A stretch of 64,000 nt of DNA from Kutzneria sp. 744 (GCF_000568255.1 NZ_KK037166.1:7312247-7376246); one strand, 5' to 3'. Counted from the stretch's first letter, positions 9,298-18,523 are shown. Notes: a model not told the origin generated them from the sequence alone. Made by a program: numbers and translations.

Positions 9298-9464
9298 GCG
9301 TCCCATCCAACACGCCCGCACGGGCATCCCGCGACGAAAAAGTGGCAATCGTTCGCCGCATCCGCCGAACGGACGCCGAAACGGACGATCGGACACAGGA
9401 GAGTCACGATGTGTAAGTCACTGGAGCAAGGTGCTCCCGCCGGAGTGTGAGGAGCGTTACGGTC

Positions 9465-9480
9465 ACTGGTCTGGACCGGT
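9465..9480. promoter_or_regulatory. DasR-responsive element (dre) upstream of ngcE
   Basis: ACTGGTCTGGACCGGT matches the Streptomyces dre consensus ACTGGTCTAGACCACT at 13 of 16 positions and is itself nearly palindromic. It starts just after a possible -10 (TACGGT, 9458-9463) and 57 bases before the ngcE start. A second perfect inverted repeat, GGAGCA/TGCTCC, is at 9423-9437 and may bind another regulator. DasR (GntR family, GlcNAc-phosphate responsive) is known to control chitin-sugar transport. Its binding here is inferred. Confidence 0.75.
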
Positions 9481-9536
9481 CGGGGCCGGTTCAACCAGGA
9501 CCAACCGTCCACCTGACCAGCAGGGGGAAGATCTAG

Positions 9537-10964
9537 ATGCCTAACTCATCGGGTTCCGAATTCACCCGACGCCAGCTCATCCAGCGGGCCGCGGCGCTCG
9601 CGGTGCTGGCCGGCCCCGCGGCCGGAGTGCTCAGCGCGTGCGCGGGTGGCGGGGGCAGCGCCGCCGGCCCGTCCGGCACCGTGAGCCCGACCAACCCGTT
9701 CGGTGTCGCCGAGGACGCTCCGCTCGACGTCGTCATCTTCGACGGCGGCTTCGGCCAGGACTACGCCAAGTACGACATCGGTCTGTACTCGAAGGCGTTC
9801 CCGAAGTCGCAGGCGGCGTTCAAGGCCACCCAGAAGATCTCCGACACGCTCCAGCCGCGGTTCGCCAACGGCACCCCGCCGGACGTGATCGACGACTCCG
9901 GCGACAACCAGATCAAGGCCGGCACGCTGGTCAACAGCAACGCGCTGACCGACCTGCAGCCGCTGCTGGACGCGGCCAGCTACGACGACCCCAAGGTCAA
10001 GGTCAAGGACACCCTGCTGCCGGGCGTGCTCGACGTCGGCACCTACAACGGCAAGGTGTACCTGCTCAACTACGGCTACACCGTGTACGGCCTCTGGTAC
10101 AACGCCAAGGTCTTCAAGGAGAAGAACTGGACCCCGCCCAAGACGTGGGCCGAGTTCAAGACGCTCGCTCCGCAGATCAAGGCGGCCGGCATCGCGCCGT
10201 GGGCCCACGCCGGCAAGTACCCGTACTACATGGGTGTGCCGATCATGGACTGGGTCGGCAAGGTCGGCGGCGACCAGGTCCTGATCGACATCGACAACCT
10301 CAAGCCCAACGCCTGGCGGGTGGACGCGGTCAAGGCCTCGCTCAACGCCGTGCTGGAGATGGTGCACAACGGCTGGATGCTGCCGGGCACCGAGGGCATG
10401 ACGCACATCGAGTCGCAGCAGGCGTTCCTCGACGGCAAGGCCGCGTTCCTGCCCTGCGGCAGCTGGCTCGAGAACGAGATGCGCAAGACGACCCCGGCCG
10501 GCACCGAGATGACGCTGCTGCCGATGCCCGACCTGACCGACAAGGACGCCAAGCCCTACGGCACGCTGCGTGCCGAGGCCGGCGAGCCGTTCATCGTGCC
10601 GGCCAAGGCCAAGAACCAGGCCGGCGGCCTGGAGTTCCTGCGCATCATGCTGAGCAAGGACGCGGCCCGCAACTTCGCGCAGGCCACCAGCTCGCTGTCC
10701 ATCGTCAAGGGCTCGGCCGACAGCGTGACCAACTCGACCGCGCTGACCTCGGTCAACAAGGCGGCGACGGCGGCCGGTGACAACCTGCTGCACTACCGCT
10801 CGGTCACCGACTGGTACCCGACGATGATCAACGAGTGGGAGGCGGCCACCGGCGAGCTGATGGCCGGCCGCTTCACCGCCGACCAGTGGATCGACAAGGT
10901 CCAGGCCGCCGCGGACAAGGTCGCCGCCGACAGCTCGATCCAGAAGTTCCACCGGGACAAGTAG
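9537..10964 (+). CDS. ngcE: N-acetylglucosamine/chitobiose ABC transporter substrate-binding lipoprotein NgcE
   Basis: Extracytoplasmic sugar-binding lipoprotein of 475 residues that hands GlcNAc or diacetylchitobiose to the NgcFG permeases. The N-terminus has twin arginines (TRRQLIQRAA), a hydrophobic core and the lipobox LSAC. The mature part keeps NgcE-family signatures: APLDVVIFDGGFGQDYAK, PPDVIDDSGDNQIK, IAPWAHAGKYPYYM, GKAAFLPCGSWLENE and EPFIVPAKAKN. Family 1 solute-binding fold. It leads the ngcEFG operon behind a dre site. No ATPase gene is present; Ngc systems usually share MsiK encoded elsewhere. Confidence 0.93.
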   Translation: MPNSSGSEFTRRQLIQRAAALAVLAGPAAGVLSACAGGGGSAAGPSGTVSPTNPFGVAEDAPLDVVIFDGGFGQDYAKYDIGLYSKAFPKSQAAFKATQKISDTLQPRFANGTPPDVIDDSGDNQIKAGTLVNSNALTDLQPLLDAASYDDPKVKVKDTLLPGVLDVGTYNGKVYLLNYGYTVYGLWYNAKVFKEKNWTPPKTWAEFKTLAPQIKAAGIAPWAHAGKYPYYMGVPIMDWVGKVGGDQVLIDIDNLKPNAWRVDAVKASLNAVLEMVHNGWMLPGTEGMTHIESQQAFLDGKAAFLPCGSWLENEMRKTTPAGTEMTLLPMPDLTDKDAKPYGTLRAEAGEPFIVPAKAKNQAGGLEFLRIMLSKDAARNFAQATSSLSIVKGSADSVTNSTALTSVNKAATAAGDNLLHYRSVTDWYPTMINEWEAATGELMAGRFTADQWIDKVQAAADKVAADSSIQKFHRDK

Positions 10965-10967
10965 CTG

Positions 10968-11897
10968 ATGAAATTTCGCCGTCTGCCCTTCATCGCGGGC
11001 TTCCTGTTCGTGCCCGTTGTGCTGTACGTGATCTACGTCGTCTCGCCGTTCGTGCAGACGGTGTTCTACTCGTTCACGGACTGGGGCGGTTTCTCCAACA
11101 CGCAGAACTTCATCGGCGTCGGCAACTACGTGCGGCTGCTCCAGGACGACATCTTCCTGAAAGCGGTGCTGCACAACGCGTTCCTGCTGGTGCTGATGCC
11201 CGTGGTGACGATCCTGCTCGCGCTGTTCCTCGCGTTCATGCTCAATGTCGGTGGGCGCGGGGACAGCGCGGGCATCCGCGGTGTGCGTGGCTCCAGCGTG
11301 TACAAGGTCGTGCTGTTCTTCCCGCAGGTGCTGTCGGTCGCGATCATCGTGGTGCTGTTCCAGTCGGTGTTCCGCACCGACGGGCGCGGCCTGCTCAACG
11401 GGTTGCTGATCGCGCTCGGCCTGGTCGACCCGAACAAGCCGGTGCAGTGGTTCAACTCGCCGGACCTGGTGCTGTGGTGCCTGCTCGGCGTCATGGTGTG
11501 GAGCGGGGTCGGCTTCTACATGGTGCTGTTCTCGGCGGCCATGCAGTCGATCCCCAAGGAGATCTACGAGGCGGCGCTGCTCGACGGCGCCAGCCGCGGG
11601 CCGACCTTCTTCCGCATCACGCTGCCGCTGCTGTGGGAGAACATCTCGGTGGCCTGGGTGTACCTCGGTTTCATCGCGCTGGACGGCTTCGCCCTGGTCA
11701 CCGGCCTCACCCCGGACTCCGGCGGTGGCGGTCCCGACCACGCCAGCGAGCTGATCTCCAACGTGCTGTACCGAACCGCGTTCACCCAGGGCAAGTTCGG
11801 CCTTGCCTGCGCGATGGGCGTTGCCCTGGCGGTGTTCTCGCTGCTGCTGGCCATCGTGCAGCTGCGGATCACCCGACGCGACCGCATCGAGTTCTGA
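10968..11897 (+). CDS. ngcF: ABC transporter permease NgcF
   Basis: Inner-membrane permease of 309 residues with about six transmembrane helices. It begins MKFRRLPFIAGFLFVPVVLY. The cytoplasmic EAA loop IYEAALLDGASRGPTFFRIT contacts the ATPase. It starts 4 bases after the ngcE stop and is followed by NgcG after 14 bases. It is the MalF-like half of a carbohydrate importer. The sugar specificity is taken from NgcE. Confidence 0.92.
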   Translation: MKFRRLPFIAGFLFVPVVLYVIYVVSPFVQTVFYSFTDWGGFSNTQNFIGVGNYVRLLQDDIFLKAVLHNAFLLVLMPVVTILLALFLAFMLNVGGRGDSAGIRGVRGSSVYKVVLFFPQVLSVAIIVVLFQSVFRTDGRGLLNGLLIALGLVDPNKPVQWFNSPDLVLWCLLGVMVWSGVGFYMVLFSAAMQSIPKEIYEAALLDGASRGPTFFRITLPLLWENISVAWVYLGFIALDGFALVTGLTPDSGGGGPDHASELISNVLYRTAFTQGKFGLACAMGVALAVFSLLLAIVQLRITRRDRIEF

Positions 11898-11911
11898 GGG
11901 AGGCTGTCGAC

Positions 11912-12850
11912 ATGACCCAGCTCGTCACGGCCGCGCCGACGGCGCCCGAGGGGCAGCCGGAGCAGGCCAAACCGCCACGCGGCCAGTTCGGCGTGGTGAA
12001 CTTCTTCTCGCAGGGCTTCCTGCTGCTGTGGGCGGCGATGGTGGTGCTGCCCCTGCTGTGGGCGGTGATGTCCTCGCTCAAGACGGACAAGGAGATCCTG
12101 TCCAGCCCGTGGTCGCTGCCGGCCTCGCCGCAGTTCGACAACTTCGGGCGGGCCTGGAACAGCGGGCACATCGGCACGTTCTTCGTGAACACGGTGATCG
12201 TGCTGGCCGGCGGCGTCACGATCACCATGGTGGTCGGGTCGATGGCGGCCTACGTGCTGGCCCGGTACTCGTTCCCGGGCAACAGGGTCATCTACTACGC
12301 GTTCGTCGCCGGGCTGACGCTGCCGATCTTCCTGGCCCTGGTGCCGCTGTTCAAGATCGTCGGCAATCTCGGCACGATCCCGGTGATCGGCCCGTACATC
12401 GGGCTGAACTCCTACGCCGGGCTGATCCTGGTGTACGTGGCGTTCTCGCTGCCGTTCACGGTGTTCTTCCTGCACTCGTTCTTCCGCACGCTCCCCACGG
12501 AGATCGCGGAGGCCGGGCTGCTGGACGGGGCATCGCACACGACGCTGTTCTCCAAGGTGATGCTGCCGATGGCCCGCCCGGGCCTGATCAGCATCGGCAT
12601 CTTCAACGTCATCGGCCAGTGGAACCAGTACCTGCTGCCGTTGGTGCTGCTCCAGCAGCAGTCCAGCTTCGACTCCGACCACTCGGTGCTCGCGGAGGGC
12701 CTGCTCAACCTGGCGGTCACGCAGGGCTACAAGTCCGACTGGTCGGGCCTGTTCGCCGGCATGACCATCGCCATGCTGCCGATGCTGGTGATCTACGTGC
12801 TGTTCCAGCGTCAGGTCCAGGCCGGTCTCACGGCTGGAACGCTCAAGTAG
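11912..12850 (+). CDS. ngcG: ABC transporter permease NgcG
   Basis: Second permease (MalG-like), 312 residues, with a roughly 30-residue cytoplasmic N-terminal extension and then six helices. The EAA loop is IAEAGLLDGASHTTLFSKVM. The ATG at 11912 follows GGGAGG. It pairs with NgcF to form the channel. The operon ends here; a GC-rich hairpin follows at 12880. Confidence 0.92.
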   Translation: MTQLVTAAPTAPEGQPEQAKPPRGQFGVVNFFSQGFLLLWAAMVVLPLLWAVMSSLKTDKEILSSPWSLPASPQFDNFGRAWNSGHIGTFFVNTVIVLAGGVTITMVVGSMAAYVLARYSFPGNRVIYYAFVAGLTLPIFLALVPLFKIVGNLGTIPVIGPYIGLNSYAGLILVYVAFSLPFTVFFLHSFFRTLPTEIAEAGLLDGASHTTLFSKVMLPMARPGLISIGIFNVIGQWNQYLLPLVLLQQQSSFDSDHSVLAEGLLNLAVTQGYKSDWSGLFAGMTIAMLPMLVIYVLFQRQVQAGLTAGTLK

Positions 12851-12879
12851 CGCTGCCGCCGCGTTGATGCAACCTCAGG

Positions 12880-12915
12880 GGCTGCCCGCACCGTCCTGGT
12901 GACATGCGGGCAGCC
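12880..12915. terminator. hairpin after ngcG that overlaps the next start codon
   Basis: GGCTGCCCGCA (12880-12890) pairs perfectly with TGCGGGCAGCC (12905-12915) across a 14-base loop, followed by TTTGT. It can end the ngc transcript. Its right arm, however, begins at the second base of the ATG of the following lipoprotein gene, so it would also bury that start codon in read-through RNA. Confidence 0.6.
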
Positions 12916-13338
12916 TTTGTGGTTCTAGCGATGTCAGCGATCCTCGTCGCCGGCTGCGGCTCGCGCGTGCCGCCGGAGTCGCCACCCCAGCCGCCGCCGA
13001 CGAGCGGCACACCGAAACCGTGTCCGTCGCCGCACGAGCTTTCCATGGCGGACAACGGACAGACGGTGTGCGTGGCGGCCGGCGACAAGTTCACCGTCAA
13101 GCTGCCGGACGACGGCAAGGGGCACTGGACGGCCATCACCAGTGACTCCGACGCGGTGGACGTGCTGCTGCTCACCGGCTCACCGCCGATCAGCGGCACC
13201 CAGGCCGACTTCATGGCGCGGCACAAGGGAACCGCGAAGCTCACGTCGAGCCGGCCCGTGTGTCCGTCGCCGGCACCACCGGGCGGCATGAGCTGTCAGG
13301 CCATGCAGGCCTTCACCGTCACGGTCACCGTTCCGTAA
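12904..13338 (+). CDS. small secreted lipoprotein
   Basis: A 144-residue lipoprotein. The signal peptide runs to the lipobox LVAGC near residue 18, then a Pro-rich linker leads to a beta-rich domain (GDKFTVKLPDDGKGHWTAIT to FTVTVTVP). The domain vaguely resembles chagasin or Ig-like inhibitor folds: a beta sandwich with two Cys-containing strands near the end (CPSPAPPGGMSC). That is inference only. The start codon lies in the 3' arm of the ngcG hairpin. The last 14 bases overlap the end of the convergent dehydratase gene. Confidence 0.75.
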   Translation: MRAAFVVLAMSAILVAGCGSRVPPESPPQPPPTSGTPKPCPSPHELSMADNGQTVCVAAGDKFTVKLPDDGKGHWTAITSDSDAVDVLLLTGSPPISGTQADFMARHKGTAKLTSSRPVCPSPAPPGGMSCQAMQAFTVTVTVP

Positions 13339-14239
13339 TCCACGCGCTGTTGGCGCCGCACAGCACGATGCACGGCAGCTCCGCCGGCACCCGTCCGGCG
13401 AGCCAGGCCGCGAGCGGCGCCGCGGCCGCGGGCTCGACCGCCAGCCGGTACTCCTCCCACAGAAGCTCTTGCGCGACAAGCAGTTCCGCGTCGGAGACGA
13501 GCACGGACAGGGTGCGGGGCGAGTTGAGGACCGCGAACGGAAGGTCGCCGACCCGGGTCGCCCCGAGGGCGGAGGCGGCGATGGAGTCGACGTCGGTGTC
13601 GACGGGGTGACCGGCCTTCAGCGCCGCGTTCAAGGCGTTGCAGCCCTCGGTTTCCACGGCCACGGTCGTGCGGTCGCCGATGCCCAGCGCGGTGCCGGCC
13701 GCCAAGCCGCCACCGCCGACGGCGACCACGACGGCGTCCACCTCGGGCGCGTCGGCGACGATCTCGGCGCCCACAGTGCCCTGGCCGGCGATGACGTCGG
13801 GGTGGTCGTAGGCCGGTAGGTACACGTCCTGTGACGTCACCGCGGCCAGGGCGGCCGCGGCGGCCTCGGCGTAGTTCGCGCCGTGACGGATCAGCTGGGC
13901 CCCGGTCGCCTCGATGCGCCGGGTCTTGGACTCCGGGGCCGTCCGCGGCACGTACACGGTCGCGGGGACGCCGAGCAGCGTGGCGGCGGTGGCCACGGCC
14001 AGCCCGTGGTTGCCGCCGGACGCCGTCACCACCCGGGCCGGATGATCGACGCAGGACAGCGCGTTGATCGCGCCGCGCAGCTTGAAAGAGCCGCCGAGCT
14101 GGAGATGTTCGAGCTTGAACAGCACCGGCCGGCCGCGCAGCACCGTGCGCAGCAGGGGCGTGCGCCGGGCGTGCGAACGGATCGTGACGGCCGCGGCGGC
14201 TACGTCGGCGGCGGTCGGCAGGCCCACGAACGTCGTCAT
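13325..14239 (-). CDS. PLP-dependent threonine/serine dehydratase-like enzyme
   Basis: Cytosolic fold-type II PLP enzyme of about 304 residues. The PLP lysine is in GGSFKLRGAIN and the cofactor phosphate loop is AVGGGGLAAG. SGGNHGLAVA is the asparagine-containing substrate loop. It lacks a C-terminal ACT regulatory domain, so it is closer to catabolic dehydratases or racemase-like members than to IlvA. ATG 14239 is preferred; ATG 14251 is possible. It is divergent from a LysR gene that probably controls it. Confidence 0.85.
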   Translation of the reverse strand: MTTFVGLPTAADVAAAAVTIRSHARRTPLLRTVLRGRPVLFKLEHLQLGGSFKLRGAINALSCVDHPARVVTASGGNHGLAVATAATLLGVPATVYVPRTAPESKTRRIEATGAQLIRHGANYAEAAAAALAAVTSQDVYLPAYDHPDVIAGQGTVGAEIVADAPEVDAVVVAVGGGGLAAGTALGIGDRTTVAVETEGCNALNAALKAGHPVDTDVDSIAASALGATRVGDLPFAVLNSPRTLSVLVSDAELLVAQELLWEEYRLAVEPAAAAPLAAWLAGRVPAELPCIVLCGANSAWITER

Positions 14240-14309
14240 AAGGCCAACCATGGCGGGCGCGAGTCATAATCACCAGCGAGGATTTCAGAGGCGACTTTAG
14301 GAGCGCTTA

Positions 14310-15203
14310 ATGCTTGACCCGGCCCGGCTGCGGGTGCTCGTGGAGATCGGGCACGCCGGCTCCATCACCGCGGCGGCGGCCCGGCTGGCCTTCACGCCGT
14401 CGGCGCTGTCGCAGCAGCTGGCCAAGCTGGAACGCGAACTGGGCTGCCGGCTGGTCGAGCGCGGCCCGACCGGCGTCACCCTGACCGCGCAGGGCGAAGT
14501 CCTGCTGCGCCACGGCGAACGCGTGCTGGGCGAGCTCCGTGATGCCGAACGGGCCGTGCAGGCCTCGATCGAGGCCGAACCGGAGTCCCTGGCCATCGGG
14601 ACCTTCTCCTCGGCCGGCAAGGCCCTCGTGCCGGAAGCCCTTGCCGCGCTTCGGGAACGGCACCCGCGGGCCCGACTGTCCCTCGTGGACATCGAGCCGC
14701 CCGGAGGCTACGGCCTGGTCACCTCACGAGACCTGGACGTGCTCATCACGCACCGGTATCCGGGCATCAACCTGCCGCCCGACAACGGTTTGCACCGCAG
14801 CCGGCTGCTGGCCGACCCGCTGCGGCTGGTGCTGCCGGCCGGGCACGCCATGGCCGGCGGCAAGATCGGCCTGCGGGACCTCAAACACGAGGACTGGATC
14901 TCCGGCGCGCACGGCGTGCCGAACCGGGTCTGCCTGGAACTTCTGTTCTCCCAGGCCGACATCCGCCCGCACGTGGCCTACGAGACGGGGGACTACGAGG
15001 TGACGCTGGCCCTGGTGGCCGCCGGCCTCGGCATCTCGCTCGTGCCGCAGACCCTGTTGCGGGACGTGGACAGCGAGCGGTTGGCCGTGCGGGCCCTGCC
15101 CGGAGCCCGTCCGCAGCGGGAGATCTTCGTGGTGCACCGCAAACGTCCACAAAGGCTGGTGGCGGAGCTGGTCGGACTGCTCACGCCGGGTCGAGCAGGC
15201 TGA
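14310..15203 (+). CDS. LysR-family transcriptional regulator
   Basis: A 297-residue activator/repressor. The N-terminal winged helix-turn-helix has GSITAAAARLAFTPSALSQQ, a linker helix follows, and the effector domain runs from about residue 90. The start is ATG 14310. Divergent placement next to the dehydratase gene suggests control of that gene and of itself. The 3' end overlaps the convergent diguanylate cyclase gene by 23 bases. Confidence 0.88.
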   Translation: MLDPARLRVLVEIGHAGSITAAAARLAFTPSALSQQLAKLERELGCRLVERGPTGVTLTAQGEVLLRHGERVLGELRDAERAVQASIEAEPESLAIGTFSSAGKALVPEALAALRERHPRARLSLVDIEPPGGYGLVTSRDLDVLITHRYPGINLPPDNGLHRSRLLADPLRLVLPAGHAMAGGKIGLRDLKHEDWISGAHGVPNRVCLELLFSQADIRPHVAYETGDYEVTLALVAAGLGISLVPQTLLRDVDSERLAVRALPGARPQREIFVVHRKRPQRLVAELVGLLTPGRAG

Positions 15204-16410
15204 CCACGCGGTTGCGGCCACCGCGTTTCGCCTCGTACAGGGCGGAATCCGCGGCCAGCAGCACCTGCTCCAGCACCGCGCCGGCCATCGGGTGCACCGA
15301 CACGCCGATGGACGCCGACAGCGCCGACACGGCTGCGCTGCCATCGGTCACGGTCAGGTCCGCGATGGCGGTCCGGATCCGTTCCGCGACGCGGATCGCG
15401 TCGGTCAGCGCGGCCCCGGGTAACAGCACCACGAACTCCTCGCCGCCGAAACGGCCCACCGCGTCCACGTCGCGGACCTGGTCGCACAGGGTGTCCGCCA
15501 CCTCGCGCAGCACCACGTCGCCGACCAGGTGCCCGTGCGTGTCGTTGACCAGCTTGAAATGGTCCAGGTCGATCATCAGCACGCCGAACTCGCTGCCCCG
15601 GTCCAGCTCACGGGCGGCCGCGTCGTGCCAGGCCACCGAGTTCAGCACGCCCGTCTTGTGGTCGGTGGTCGCCGCCTCCTGGAACTGTCGCATCAGGACA
15701 CCCCGGTGCAGCACCACGATCGGCAGCACCACCAGCGGCACCAGGTAGACGTGGGCCATCAGGACGATCGCGGTCAGGCCGCCCAGGCACAGCGTGGCCA
15801 GCTCCAGCGCGTTGACGTCCCAGCCGCCGAACAGCTCCCGGATGGTGAGGTCCGGGTAGCGCAGCTTCAGCGCGATGGTCACGAGCGCGCTGTTGGTGAC
15901 GAAAAAAGCGGCCATGGCCGCCGCGATGGCGACCAGGCCGCGAAGGTCCGGGTCGAGATGGGGAAGGGCACCGGTGACCGCCGACATCACGGGGTGCACC
16001 GGAAGGACCGACAGCACCACGGTGGTGGCGGTGTAGATGACCCGGTGCGCGGGCCGGCTGGCCAGCTGCCGCCAGATCCGCTCCCACAGATGGGCGAAGA
16101 TCACCACGGTCAGCGTGACGGCCAGCCCCAGCGGCAGGTCCACCGCCCCGGCGAAGATCCACACCGAGGTCATGTTCACGTGCACGGTGCTGGCCAGGAA
16201 GCGCCGCATCCGCTCCGTCCGCCGGGACAGCTCGGCCTGCGCGACACCGACCACGAGCAGCACCCCGAAACGCAGCCAGTCGCCGCCGGTCGGGGGCCGC
16301 CCGGGTAAGAGGAACGGCAGCACCACCGCCACCAGCTCCACCACCACGGTGAACGCGATCAGCGCGGACGGCAGCCGCCGGATGGCCCACTCCGCCGGCC
16401 GCACCAGCAC
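15181..16410 (-). CDS. membrane-bound diguanylate cyclase (GGDEF)
   Basis: Makes cyclic di-GMP at the inner membrane. The 409 residues have an N-terminal half with about six to seven hydrophobic helices (MASE-like sensor), then a GGDEF domain from about residue 245. The domain has FGVLMIDLDHFKLVNDTHGH, the active-site variant GGEEF in RFGGEEFVVLLPG, and a typical C-terminus. The GGEEF motif is catalytically competent in this family. No EAL domain. No other c-di-GMP gene is nearby. Confidence 0.9.
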   Translation of the reverse strand: MLVRPAEWAIRRLPSALIAFTVVVELVAVVLPFLLPGRPPTGGDWLRFGVLLVVGVAQAELSRRTERMRRFLASTVHVNMTSVWIFAGAVDLPLGLAVTLTVVIFAHLWERIWRQLASRPAHRVIYTATTVVLSVLPVHPVMSAVTGALPHLDPDLRGLVAIAAAMAAFFVTNSALVTIALKLRYPDLTIRELFGGWDVNALELATLCLGGLTAIVLMAHVYLVPLVVLPIVVLHRGVLMRQFQEAATTDHKTGVLNSVAWHDAAARELDRGSEFGVLMIDLDHFKLVNDTHGHLVGDVVLREVADTLCDQVRDVDAVGRFGGEEFVVLLPGAALTDAIRVAERIRTAIADLTVTDGSAAVSALSASIGVSVHPMAGAVLEQVLLAADSALYEAKRGGRNRVVSLLDPA

Positions 16411-16483
16411 CGCCAGCCACCCCCTCGTCGTCCCCCCGGCAGTATCGACCGGGACCGGGCGGCTGTGCCAGCGCCGAACGTGC

Positions 16484-16834
16484 TCAACCGGCCAGGAGAA
16501 CGAACAGCAGGGCCAGCGCCCCCGGCAGCACCTGGACCAACAGGATGCGCTTGGTGGCGGTCGCGGCGCCGTACAGGCCGGCGACGATCACGCAGCACAG
16601 GAAGAAGATCTCGGCCGGCCGGCTGCCGATGAGGCCCCAGATCAGGCCGGCGGCCAGGAAGCCGTTGTACAGGCCCTGGTTGGCCGCGAGCGCCTTGGTC
16701 TGCTCGGCGAGCTCGGCGGACACGCCGAAGGCGGCCCTCGTGCGCGGCGCCGTCCACAGGAACATCTCCAGGACGAGGATGTAGAGGTGAATCAGGGCAA
16801 CCAGGGCGACCAGGACATCGGAGACGATCAGCAT
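16484..16834 (-). CDS. DUF1304 family small membrane protein
   Basis: About 116 residues with four hydrophobic helices. It begins MLIVSDVLVALVALIHLYI, and has MFLWTAPRTRAAFG and ANQGLYNGFLAAGLIWG, the conserved blocks of DUF1304. The frame is open to 16906, but ATG 16834 gives the usual length and N-terminus. Function unknown in the family. It is divergent from the YbjQ-type operon. Confidence 0.82.
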   Translation of the reverse strand: MLIVSDVLVALVALIHLYILVLEMFLWTAPRTRAAFGVSAELAEQTKALAANQGLYNGFLAAGLIWGLIGSRPAEIFFLCCVIVAGLYGAATATKRILLVQVLPGALALLFVLLAG

Positions 16835-16908
16835 CGGCACAGTCTGCTGGATCACGTTGCCCAAACGCCCGTCAGTGACACGATGGTGGTCAGACGAGGA
16901 GGTCATCG

Positions 16909-17715
16909 ATGCACGGGTTGCCCCCGGCCGCCGTCGAGCGACTGAACAGGGCCAAACGCTCCGGCGTGCGCACCTCGCTGTTGTCCGCGCCCTCGGCCGC
17001 CGGCATCAAGGCGGTCGGGCTGGAGCCGGTGGGCGAGGTGATGGGCTGCGTCGTGCTCAACACCGTCTCCCGCTACCAGACGTACGCGCCGGGATACGGC
17101 TACAACGCCAGCTCGTTCGCCAGGCCGTACCTCCAGGCACTGGACACCGGCTACAACACGGCGCTGGAGCGGCTGCGTGCGGAGGCCCGGGCGCTCGGCG
17201 CGGACGGCGTCGTCGACATCCGGCTGAGCCTGAGCTCGCTGGGCCAGGCCGAGGAGTTCCTGGCCATGGGCACCGCCGTCCGAGCCCAGTCCACGACCCG
17301 GCCGAAGGCGCTGTTCACCACCGACCTGTCCGGCAGCGACGTGGCCAAGCTGATGCTGGCCGGCTGGGCGCCGGTGCAGGTCGAGTGGGCCGGCGCGGCC
17401 AACGCCGTCTACACCGGCGTCGCCACCCAGGCCCAGACCGCGCTGTACGCCGGCAACATCGAGGTCGGCTCGTACACCCGGCTGATCAATCATGTGCGGG
17501 CCGATGCCCGGACCCGGTTCCACGACATGGTGCGCAAGGCCGGCGCCGAGGGCGGCATCGTGAACCGGATGTCACTGTCCACCTGGGAGCCCGGCGAGCA
17601 GATCGTGGCCGCGCTCGCCTCCGTCTACGGCACCGCCATCGCCAAGTTCCACCGGGGTGCCGCCGCCCCGGCCCGCACGCTGACCGTCATGCCGCTGCGT
17701 CGGCAGGGGGAGTGA
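16909..17715 (+). CDS. tandem YbjQ-type (heavy-metal-binding-like) domain protein A
   Basis: A 268-residue soluble protein made of two YbjQ_1-like repeats. Each has a buried start (VGEVMGCVVLN), a helical middle rich in A and R, and the LGADGVVDIRLSL motif. The second repeat begins around residue 138 at FTTDLSGSDVAKLML. The family is known structurally as pentameric, but its function is unknown, and the metal-binding label is historical. It is first of three genes with 1- to 2-base junctions. Confidence 0.75.
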   Translation: MHGLPPAAVERLNRAKRSGVRTSLLSAPSAAGIKAVGLEPVGEVMGCVVLNTVSRYQTYAPGYGYNASSFARPYLQALDTGYNTALERLRAEARALGADGVVDIRLSLSSLGQAEEFLAMGTAVRAQSTTRPKALFTTDLSGSDVAKLMLAGWAPVQVEWAGAANAVYTGVATQAQTALYAGNIEVGSYTRLINHVRADARTRFHDMVRKAGAEGGIVNRMSLSTWEPGEQIVAALASVYGTAIAKFHRGAAAPARTLTVMPLRRQGE

Positions 17716-17716
17716 G

Positions 17717-18523
17717 ATGACCACCGTCGACGGGATTCCCGAGGACGCCATGCGTCGACTGGCCGAGATGAAACCCGGCCAGAAGACCTCGCTGTTCACC
17801 TCGGACCTGAGCGTCAACGAGTTCCTGCTGGTGCGCGAGGCCGGCTTCCGGCCGTTGGGCATGGTGTTGGGCTCCAGCATCTACCACGTCGGCTTCCAGT
17901 TCGGCCGATGGAGCAAGAACCAGGAGCTCGAGGTCCTGTCCAACGCCATGTACCACGCCCGCGAGCTGGCCATGACCCGCATGGAGGCCGAGGCCGACGT
18001 GCTCGGCGCCGACGGCATCGTCGGGGTCCGGCTGGAGATCGAGTTCAAGGAGTTCGGCAGCGACCTGGCCGAGTTCATCGCCGTCGACACCGCCGTCAAG
18101 GCCGACGAGCCCGGGCAGTGGCGCAACAACACCGGCAAGCCCTTCACGTCCGATCTGTCCGGGCAGGACTTCTGGACCCTGGTGCAGGCCGGCTACGCGC
18201 CGCTGGGCATGGTCATGGGCACCTGCGTCTACCACGTGGCCCACCAGCGGTTCTGGCAGGCGATGGGCAACGTGGGGCAGAACGTGGAGATCCCGCAGTT
18301 CACCGAGGCGCTCTACGACGCGCGGGAGCTGGCCATGAGCCGCATGCAGGCCGAGGCCGAGGCGTTGCAGGCCGAGGGCATCGTCGGCGTGCAGCTGCTG
18401 TCGCTGCCGCACCGGTGGGGCGGGCACACCACCGAGTTCTTCGCCATCGGCACCGCCGTCAAGCCGCTGCGGGCCGACCACACCATCGCCAAGCCGCAGC
18501 TCGTGCTGCCGTTGGTGGACTGA
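17717..18523 (+). CDS. tandem YbjQ-type domain protein B
   Basis: A paralogue of the upstream gene with the same 268-residue length. Each half shows FTSDLS, PLGMVLGSS or PLGMVMGTC, a conserved YHV segment, and GADGIVGV or AEGIVGV. The duplicated architecture is clearer here than in protein A. It begins 1 base after the stop of A, and its TGA overlaps the ATG of the third gene, so the three proteins are probably made together in fixed proportion and may assemble. No catalytic residues are recognisable. Confidence 0.75.
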   Translation: MTTVDGIPEDAMRRLAEMKPGQKTSLFTSDLSVNEFLLVREAGFRPLGMVLGSSIYHVGFQFGRWSKNQELEVLSNAMYHARELAMTRMEAEADVLGADGIVGVRLEIEFKEFGSDLAEFIAVDTAVKADEPGQWRNNTGKPFTSDLSGQDFWTLVQAGYAPLGMVMGTCVYHVAHQRFWQAMGNVGQNVEIPQFTEALYDARELAMSRMQAEAEALQAEGIVGVQLLSLPHRWGGHTTEFFAIGTAVKPLRADHTIAKPQLVLPLVD

